DNA from: Sulfuricurvum sp. | GTDB lineage: Bacteria; Campylobacterota; Campylobacteria; Campylobacterales; Sulfurimonadaceae | Length of the DNA stretch: 11,457 bases | Direction: 5' to 3' | Assembly: GCA_014764075.1 (NCBI GenBank) | Contig: JACXUE010000023.1 | Span: forward strand, 1 to 11,457 | Part shown: positions 7,147-11,457 of the stretch, in pieces | How positions within the stretch are numbered: the first letter of the stretch is position 1 | Layout: each line of letters starts with the position of its first letter | Translations under genes and position numbers: made by a program | The notes under the pieces: model-generated | Database searches by the model: none | Seen by the model: the letters and a program-made list of their open reading frames with translations, nothing else | What the model was told of the DNA's origin: nothing

Positions 7147-9896
7147 TATCCCACCACCGACGCACAACGTTCGCACAAGCTCTCTTCATCAACACTGTGG
7201 TATTTCCAACAGCGTGGACATTTAGCTTTGGAAGCAAGAGCAATATTAAATTTCCAACCATCCAGCTCAAACGTTCCTAAAATATCTTTGAGTTCACACG
7301 CACACCATTTTGAAATCACAAGATACTCTTCAATATCTTTTTTCTCAAACGTATGAGGCATATTGGTCGAAATAACCAATTCGAGAGTATTTTTAATCAC
7401 TTTCTCTTTTTTGAGTCCGTCGACAATTTCATTAAAAGCAATACGAATCGCTTTCGCACGTTCTTCAGCCCAAAGGCTTTCTACCGGTTCAATAGAAGCA
7501 TAAGTAATATCAAAAATATCCGTTGCAGACCCTTTGATTACCGCAGGGGCATTTTCAAAAATTTCATCGGCGGTATAGGTTAAAATCGGAGCGATTAACC
7601 CAAGCATCGATTTGGCGATAATTGCCATCGCGCTTTGGGTTGAGCGGCGCCCCTGCGAATTAGCCGCATCACAATACATACGATCTTTGGTAATATCAAT
7701 GTAGATCCCGCTGAGTTCATTGACGATGAAATAATTCAGACCACTCATCCCGTGAACAAAATTGTACTCTCCAAACAGCCGGTGAGTCTCGTCAAACACC
7801 TCTTTGGCTTTTGCAACGATCCATTTATCGATTTCACCCATCTCACTGTACGGAACAATACTCTCAAGTCCGTCGAGATTGGCGAGCATAATACGGAACG
7901 TATTACGTAATTTACGGTATTGTTCCGCAATTTGCTTGAGAATATTATCGGAAATCTTCAAATCCCCTTGGTAATCACTCATCGCAACCCAAAGACGCAA
8001 GATTTCACTACCGTACTGACTAAGTACTTTTTCGGGAGCGACGACGTTCCCTTTGGATTTGGACATCTTCTCACCTTTTTCATCAACAGTGAAACCGTGA
8101 GTCAAAAGGGCTCTATACGGGGCGACGTGTTCGACCGCCGTAGACAAAAAGAGGGAGCTTTGAAACCATCCTCGGTGTTGGTCGGACCCCTCGATGTACA
8201 GATCAGCCGGATACGCCCCCGCATCGTAATTGCGTGATTTGAGTACGGCATTCCATGTTGAACCACTATCAAACCAAACATCGAGAATGTCAGAGACTTT
8301 TTCGAGCTCATCGGCTTTGTAACCTGAACCCGGATAAAGGAGTTCTTCGATGCTCATCGAGTACCACGCGTCCGAACTGTGTATCTCAAAAATCATCGCA
8401 ATGTAATTGAGTACTTTTTCATCGAGAATCACCTCTCCGGTCGCTTTGACGCGAAAAAACGCGATCGGAACCCCCCAGTCGCGCTGACGGGAGATACACC
8501 AGTCGGGACGGTTTTCCACCATCGATCCTAAACGGTTCCGTCCAGATTCTGGAAAAAATGCCGTTTTCGCCACTTCGGCTTGGGCGATTTCACGGAGTGT
8601 TTTCATCTCCCCTTCAGGAGTACCATCAACACTGATAAACCACTGTTTTGTCGCACGGAAGATAAGTGGCGTGTGAGAGCGCCAGCAGTGCGGATAGGAG
8701 TGGCGGAATTTGGAGACTTTGAGTGCTTTGTCCCCCAGCAACGAGATAATCGGCTCGTTCGCCTTGAAGATGTGCATCCCGACGAACGCCTCAGGATTCG
8801 GAAGGAGCTTTTCGCGCACGACGGTCGCGTCATAACATCCCGTCTCATCGACCGGCATCACCACCTCGAGGTTATAGCGTAGCCCCACACGGTAGTCGTC
8901 CTCACCGTGTCCCGGAGCGGTGTGGACACATCCCGAACCGTTCTCCATCAATACGTGCTCACCAAGTACGATATGAGAGGTGCGGGTGTTAAGGGGGTTA
9001 ATCGCATAGAGGTTTTCAAGCTTTTTAGCCTCAATTTTTTGAACGATTGTTCCGCTCAAAACCCCCTCTTCGATGAGAGCGGCATACCGTTTTTCAGCCA
9101 CAATATACCCATCGCTGGTTCGGACATACACCTCCTCGGGGTTGAGAGAAATCCCCGTGTTGGCCGGCAATGTCCACGGTGTCGTTGTCCAGATCACGAT
9201 CGCGGCATCTCCCTCGATCCCTGCACGGATTTTGGCTTCGGGGCTAAGTTCAAATGCGACATAAATCGAGTAGTCCTCTTTGTCTTCGTATTCGACTTCA
9301 GCTTCAGCCAGTGCCGTCCGCTCCGCCCAGCTCCAATAAACCGGCTTTGAACGCTCGATCAAAAGCCCTTTTTTAGCAACTGCGCAAAGGGTTCGATAAA
9401 TATTCGCTTCAAATTTGGAATCCATCGTCAAATAGGGGTTATCCCAATCGGCAACAACACCCAGTTTTTTGAACTCGTCTCGTTGAATGTCAATAAATTC
9501 TTTGGCATGATCTCGGCACATTTGACGAACTTCAGCGGTAGAGAGAAGCTCTTTTTTCTGTTTTCCGCCCAGTTTTTTCTCAACCTGTTGCTCAATCGGC
9601 AATCCGTGACAATCCCATCCGGGGGTAAAGCGAACCGAACAGCCGTTGAAATAGTGATATTTGACAACGATATCTTTGAGCACTTTGTTGAGTGCGTGCC
9701 CGATGTGGGTGTGTCCGTTGGCATACGGAGGTCCATCATGCAATGTAAAACTTTTCGCACCTTTGCGATTGGTTTTCATGCGACCGTAAACGTCGTTGGC
9801 AATCCATGAGGCGTAGCGTATCGGCTCGTTTTGAACCAAATTTCCCCGCATCGGAAATTCGGTCCGAGGTAGAAGGAGGGTCTCTTTATAATCCAT
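7146..9896 (-). CDS. ileS: isoleucyl-tRNA synthetase
   Basis: A 916-residue class I aminoacyl-tRNA synthetase that charges tRNA-Ile. Visible in order: DGPPYANGHTHIGHALNKVL with the HIGH signature at residues 64-67, GWDCHGLPIE (93-102), the CP1 editing domain with WTTTPWTLPAN (236-246) and GSGCVHTAPGHGEDDY (320-335). Then follow DWCISRQRDWGVP (465-477), YIEGSDQHRGWF (567-578) and the KMSKS loop at 610-614. An anticodon-binding helical domain follows, and a C-terminal zinc site with two CxxC pairs, Cys893/Cys896 and Cys908/Cys911. Length and the zinc tail match the bacterial type without need for extension. AAGG lies six bases before the ATG and a TATAAT about 27 bases upstream of it. It heads the minus-strand cluster. 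Confidence 0.97.
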   Translation of the reverse strand: MDYKETLLLPRTEFPMRGNLVQNEPIRYASWIANDVYGRMKTNRKGAKSFTLHDGPPYANGHTHIGHALNKVLKDIVVKYHYFNGCSVRFTPGWDCHGLPIEQQVEKKLGGKQKKELLSTAEVRQMCRDHAKEFIDIQRDEFKKLGVVADWDNPYLTMDSKFEANIYRTLCAVAKKGLLIERSKPVYWSWAERTALAEAEVEYEDKEDYSIYVAFELSPEAKIRAGIEGDAAIVIWTTTPWTLPANTGISLNPEEVYVRTSDGYIVAEKRYAALIEEGVLSGTIVQKIEAKKLENLYAINPLNTRTSHIVLGEHVLMENGSGCVHTAPGHGEDDYRVGLRYNLEVVMPVDETGCYDATVVREKLLPNPEAFVGMHIFKANEPIISLLGDKALKVSKFRHSYPHCWRSHTPLIFRATKQWFISVDGTPEGEMKTLREIAQAEVAKTAFFPESGRNRLGSMVENRPDWCISRQRDWGVPIAFFRVKATGEVILDEKVLNYIAMIFEIHSSDAWYSMSIEELLYPGSGYKADELEKVSDILDVWFDSGSTWNAVLKSRNYDAGAYPADLYIEGSDQHRGWFQSSLFLSTAVEHVAPYRALLTHGFTVDEKGEKMSKSKGNVVAPEKVLSQYGSEILRLWVAMSDYQGDLKISDNILKQIAEQYRKLRNTFRIMLANLDGLESIVPYSEMGEIDKWIVAKAKEVFDETHRLFGEYNFVHGMSGLNYFIVNELSGIYIDITKDRMYCDAANSQGRRSTQSAMAIIAKSMLGLIAPILTYTADEIFENAPAVIKGSATDIFDITYASIEPVESLWAEERAKAIRIAFNEIVDGLKKEKVIKNTLELVISTNMPHTFEKKDIEEYLVISKWCACELKDILGTFELDGWKFNIALASKAKCPRCWKYHSVDEESLCERCASVVG

Positions 9897-9922
9897 CTGA
9901 TGCCTTATATAAAAAGTGATGC

Positions 9923-9928
9923 ATTATA
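9923..9928 (-). promoter_or_regulatory. -10 box of ileS promoter
   Basis: A perfect TATAAT on the minus strand with a predicted transcript start about 20 bases before the ileS ATG. At 17 bp upstream the sequence is GCAAAA, a poor -35, with T/A-rich runs in between, as often seen for the main sigma factor of Campylobacterota. It probably drives ileS and the genes behind it. Confidence 0.6.
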
Positions 9929-9950
9929 GCTTTAAGGGGTTTAAATTTTG

Positions 9951-9978
9951 CTGTCACAAGGGGTAGCTATGCTATACT
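9951..9978 (+). promoter_or_regulatory. candidate cinA promoter
   Basis: CTGTCA (9951-9956, 4 of 6 matches to TTGACA), a 16 bp spacer and TATACT (9973-9978, 5 of 6 to TATAAT). The transcript would start near 9985, leaving a leader of about 20 nt before the ATG at 10005. The position also argues against a longer cinA starting at the upstream TTG (9948), which would begin inside the promoter. Confidence 0.5.
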
Positions 9979-10004
9979 GTCCCAAATTTATACTGGGAAA
10001 AATC

Positions 10005-11096
10005 ATGAAACGCGATGTTATTTTCGTAGGGAATCGACTGATTTTAAATGAAGCCTATGAGCGCTATATCCTCCGAAGTATCAAAAATCATCTCACTTCC
10101 ATCGACTCTATCAGCTATTTTGAGGAATCGGACAAAGGGCTCTTTTTACACTTGGAAACGCTCCTCAAAAACGATTCCAAACTCATCATTATCACCACCA
10201 AACATACCTTTACGATCGTCGGAAAACTGCTCAGTACGATTACCGCCGATAATCAAATTTTAAAAGAGCAAATGCTGATCCCTTCTCGTGCTGGCGTTTT
10301 GGAGAACGGTAGCTATCTTCTTAACCATAATGGCTCGGAAATCAATGTACTTTTAGCAACGGAAGGTAATAAACTCCCTCCGATTCTGATCGAAGATGAG
10401 CGTAAACTAGCTACCATTCATCTTTTTAACGAAGAGTTGATCAACGCACAAACACTTCTTGAACCGTTAGCGCAAAATTTTGACGTTAAACTTGAATTCA
10501 GCGAACTGGTGGAAGGGTGGCTTAAAATCCGTGTCCATACCCGTAAACATGGAAATTTATCCCAATTCATCGCTTCGACTCGGGGGTTGATGCACCACAA
10601 AGTGATCGCGGCAAGTAACATAGCGGCATTTATCATCGAACGTCTTACCGCCCATCAGAAAAAACTCTCTTTTGCCGAAAGTTGCAGCGGCGGGTTGCTT
10701 GCCCATTTTTTCACGTCCCAAAGCGGAGCCTCCTCTATTTTTGAAGGATCTTTGATCACCTATTCCAATACCCTGAAAGCCAATTGGCTCGCCGTGGATG
10801 ACACTGCGCTTGAAAGCTACGGCGCGGTGAGTGCCGAAGTGGTGGTTGAGATGTCGGAGGGGGCGATGAATGTTAGTTTCGCCGATTATGCCCTCTCAAT
10901 CAGCGGAGTCGCCGGACCTACCGGAGGGAGCGAAGCCAAACCGGTTGGAACTGTATACATCAGTGCACGAAGCAAAACGGCGGTTCATACCGAACGGTAC
11001 TATTTTGAAGGAGATCGTAATTACATTCAGGAACAAAGTGTTTTGATGGCGGTAAAAATGCTCCTGAACATTGATCGAGAACTTTTTTTTAGCTAA
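10005..11096 (+). CDS. cinA: CinA-like protein with NMN-deamidase C-terminal domain
   Basis: A 363-residue protein with the CinA domain order. The C-terminal domain (about residues 205-360) is well conserved and corresponds to PncC, which deamidates nicotinamide mononucleotide to NaMN for NAD recycling: FAESCSGGLLAH with Ser226, GSLITYSNTLK with Lys258, GAVSAEVVVEM and SGVAGPTGGSEAKPVGTVYI. The N-terminal domain (about 1-130) should be the MoCF-like COG1058 domain, but it has drifted. The usual GTELL becomes VGNRLIL (8-14), and the GGLGPT..D motif is missing, replaced by ITTKHTFTIVG. A middle domain (about 133-205) links them. I chose the ATG at 10005, where the MKRDVIFVGN strand begins; a TTG 57 bases upstream in frame would lie over the promoter. 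A run of eight T's sits just before the stop. Confidence 0.88.
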   Translation: MKRDVIFVGNRLILNEAYERYILRSIKNHLTSIDSISYFEESDKGLFLHLETLLKNDSKLIIITTKHTFTIVGKLLSTITADNQILKEQMLIPSRAGVLENGSYLLNHNGSEINVLLATEGNKLPPILIEDERKLATIHLFNEELINAQTLLEPLAQNFDVKLEFSELVEGWLKIRVHTRKHGNLSQFIASTRGLMHHKVIAASNIAAFIIERLTAHQKKLSFAESCSGGLLAHFFTSQSGASSIFEGSLITYSNTLKANWLAVDDTALESYGAVSAEVVVEMSEGAMNVSFADYALSISGVAGPTGGSEAKPVGTVYISARSKTAVHTERYYFEGDRNYIQEQSVLMAVKMLLNIDRELFFS

Positions 11097-11110
11097 TTCA
11101 CCATTTTTCC

Positions 11111-11139
11111 TTGACAAAACAATATCTTTTCCCTATAAT
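11111..11139 (+). promoter_or_regulatory. consensus sigma-70 promoter of the tRNA operon
   Basis: TTGACA (11111-11116), a spacer of exactly 17 bp and TATAAT (11134-11139): both hexamers are perfect consensus. Transcription should begin near 11146, about 30 nt before tRNA-Lys. The bases after the -10 (TCGCCCTC) form a GC-rich discriminator, a feature linked to stringent control of stable RNA promoters; that regulation is inferred. The promoter begins only 14 bases after the cinA stop, and no terminator is visible between them. Confidence 0.85.
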
Positions 11140-11176
11140 TTCGCCCTCACAATCGCCGATTTGGTTGGTTGCAGAG

Positions 11177-11252
11177 GTCTCGTTAGCTCAGCCGGTAGAG
11201 CATCTCACTTTTAATGAGGGGGTCGATGGTTCGAATCCATCACGGGACACCA
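11177..11252 (+). tRNA. tRNA-Lys(TTT)
   Basis: The full cloverleaf can be drawn. The acceptor stem is GTCTCGT with ACGGGAC (one G-U), the D stem GCTC/GAGC, and the anticodon stem TCTCA/TGAGG. The loop is CTTTTAA with anticodon TTT at 11210-11212, followed by a five-base variable loop. The T arm is GATGG-TTCGAAT-CCATC. Discriminator A and encoded CCA follow. It decodes AAA and AAG. First gene of the tRNA operon. Confidence 0.95.
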
Positions 11253-11265
11253 GTGTAACGTCATT

Positions 11266-11341
11266 GACCCTTTCGTCTAGTGGCCAAGGACACTATCACT
11301 TCATGGTAGGAACAGAGGTTCAAATCCTTTAGGGGTCGCCA
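11266..11341 (+). tRNA. tRNA-Glu(TTC)
   Basis: Cloverleaf: acceptor GACCCTT with AGGGGTC, D stem GTCT/GGAC, anticodon stem CTATC/GGTAG, four-base variable loop, T arm AGAGG-TTCAAAT-CCTTT, discriminator G and encoded CCA. The GTCTAG and GGACA core is typical of tRNA-Glu. The anticodon TTC is at 11300-11302. The seven-base loop reads ACTTCAT, which puts C rather than the near-universal U at position 33. In this genome the same tRNA would also be the likely relative of misacylated tRNA-Gln handled by GatCAB. Confidence 0.92.
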
Positions 11342-11358
11342 CTTGTTCGTGTTATTTC

Positions 11359-11434
11359 GGGAGTTTAGCTCAGTTGGTAGAGCGCTACCCTTACAAGGTA
11401 GATGTCACAAGTTCGAGTCTTGTAATTCCCACCA
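11359..11434 (+). tRNA. tRNA-Val(TAC)
   Basis: Cloverleaf: acceptor GGGAGTT with AATTCCC, D stem GCTC/GAGC, anticodon stem CTACC/GGTAG, loop CTTACAA with anticodon TAC at 11392-11394, T arm ACAAG-TTCGAGT-CTTGT, discriminator A and encoded CCA. It is separated from tRNA-Glu by 17 bases and is probably co-transcribed from the upstream consensus promoter. Confidence 0.95.
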
Positions 11435-11447
11435 TTTTTTTGGCGCT

Positions 11448-11457
11448 GCAGCGGTAG
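11448..11457 (+). tRNA. possible 5' end of tRNA-Asp, cut by the window edge
   Basis: The last ten bases, GCAGCGGTAG, resemble the start of bacterial tRNA-Asp (GGAGCGGTAG in E. coli), with T8, A9 and G10 in the right places. It lies 13 bases after tRNA-Val, the same spacing as between tRNA-Lys and tRNA-Glu. Only the 5' acceptor strand is visible, so the identity is a guess. Confidence 0.4.

Larger units (their letters stand above)
9897..10004. other. ileS-cinA divergent intergenic region
   Basis: This 108 bp AT-rich stretch separates the two divergent genes. It holds a -10 element for each direction, the ileS ribosome-binding site (AAGG, 9903-9906 on the minus strand) and a weak GGGA eight bases or so before the cinA ATG. 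No hairpin or obvious repressor site is seen. Confidence 0.6.

Noticed and set aside
8907..9350. Plus-strand open frame of 147 codons inside ileS
   Set aside because: Fully inside the conserved editing-domain region of ileS on the other strand; no family resemblance and no ribosome-binding site noted.
9948..10004. Extended cinA N-terminus from a TTG start
   Set aside because: The extra 19 residues precede the domain's first beta strand and lie over the candidate promoter; the ATG at 10005 fits the family start.
11083..11090. Run of eight T's at the end of cinA as an intrinsic terminator
   Set aside because: It lies within the coding sequence and I could not form a GC-rich hairpin directly before it.
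11434..11457. T-run after tRNA-Val followed by the palindrome CGCTGCAGCG as a terminator
   Set aside because: The T's precede rather than follow the palindrome, and the palindrome overlaps what looks like the start of the next tRNA.

Overview
This looks like a chromosomal core region of a Campylobacterota (epsilonproteobacterial) organism. I infer a Sulfuricurvum/Sulfurimonas-like relative. The reasons are the protein character of IleS, GatA, GuaB and the CinA-like protein, the very tight gene packing, AT-rich promoters with good -10 but poor -35 boxes, a moderate base composition (mid-40s % GC by eye), and a gene order that, from memory, resembles Campylobacter jejuni: ileS, small membrane protein, gatA, guaB, xseB-like, carbon-nitrogen hydrolase. 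The genus is a guess. I see no transposase, phage gene, CRISPR array or defence system.

Layout. Positions 41-9896 hold nine genes, all on the minus strand. In transcription order they are ileS, a 41-residue single-span membrane protein (not obvious because it is so short), gatA, guaB, metY, metX, xseB, a nitrilase-fold protein and a ThiF/MoeB-type E1-like protein. Most junctions overlap by 1-4 bases or lie within 11 bases, so translation is probably coupled. There are two larger gaps: 99 bp before metY, which carries a candidate internal promoter, and 60 bp before the E1-like gene. A cinA-type gene (10005-11096, plus strand) diverges from ileS across a 108 bp region with back-to-back candidate promoters. 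Next comes a consensus sigma-70 promoter driving a tRNA operon: Lys(TTT), Glu(TTC), Val(TAC), and the first bases of what is probably tRNA-Asp at the window edge.

How the genes work together. ileS, gatA and the tRNAs serve translation: Ile-tRNA charging, and amidation of misacylated Glu-tRNA(Gln). guaB commits purines to GMP. metX and metY form a two-step route from homoserine to homocysteine by direct sulfhydrylation. xseB encodes the small subunit of exonuclease VII. The CinA C-terminal domain is an NMN deamidase for NAD recycling.

No clear new system is present. The points worth a second look are the nitrilase-fold protein lacking two of the three catalytic residues, a CinA protein whose N-terminal domain has lost its signature motif, an E1-like enzyme without the usual zinc cysteines, the conserved-looking 41-residue membrane protein wedged between ileS and gatA, and a tRNA-Glu with C instead of U at position 33.
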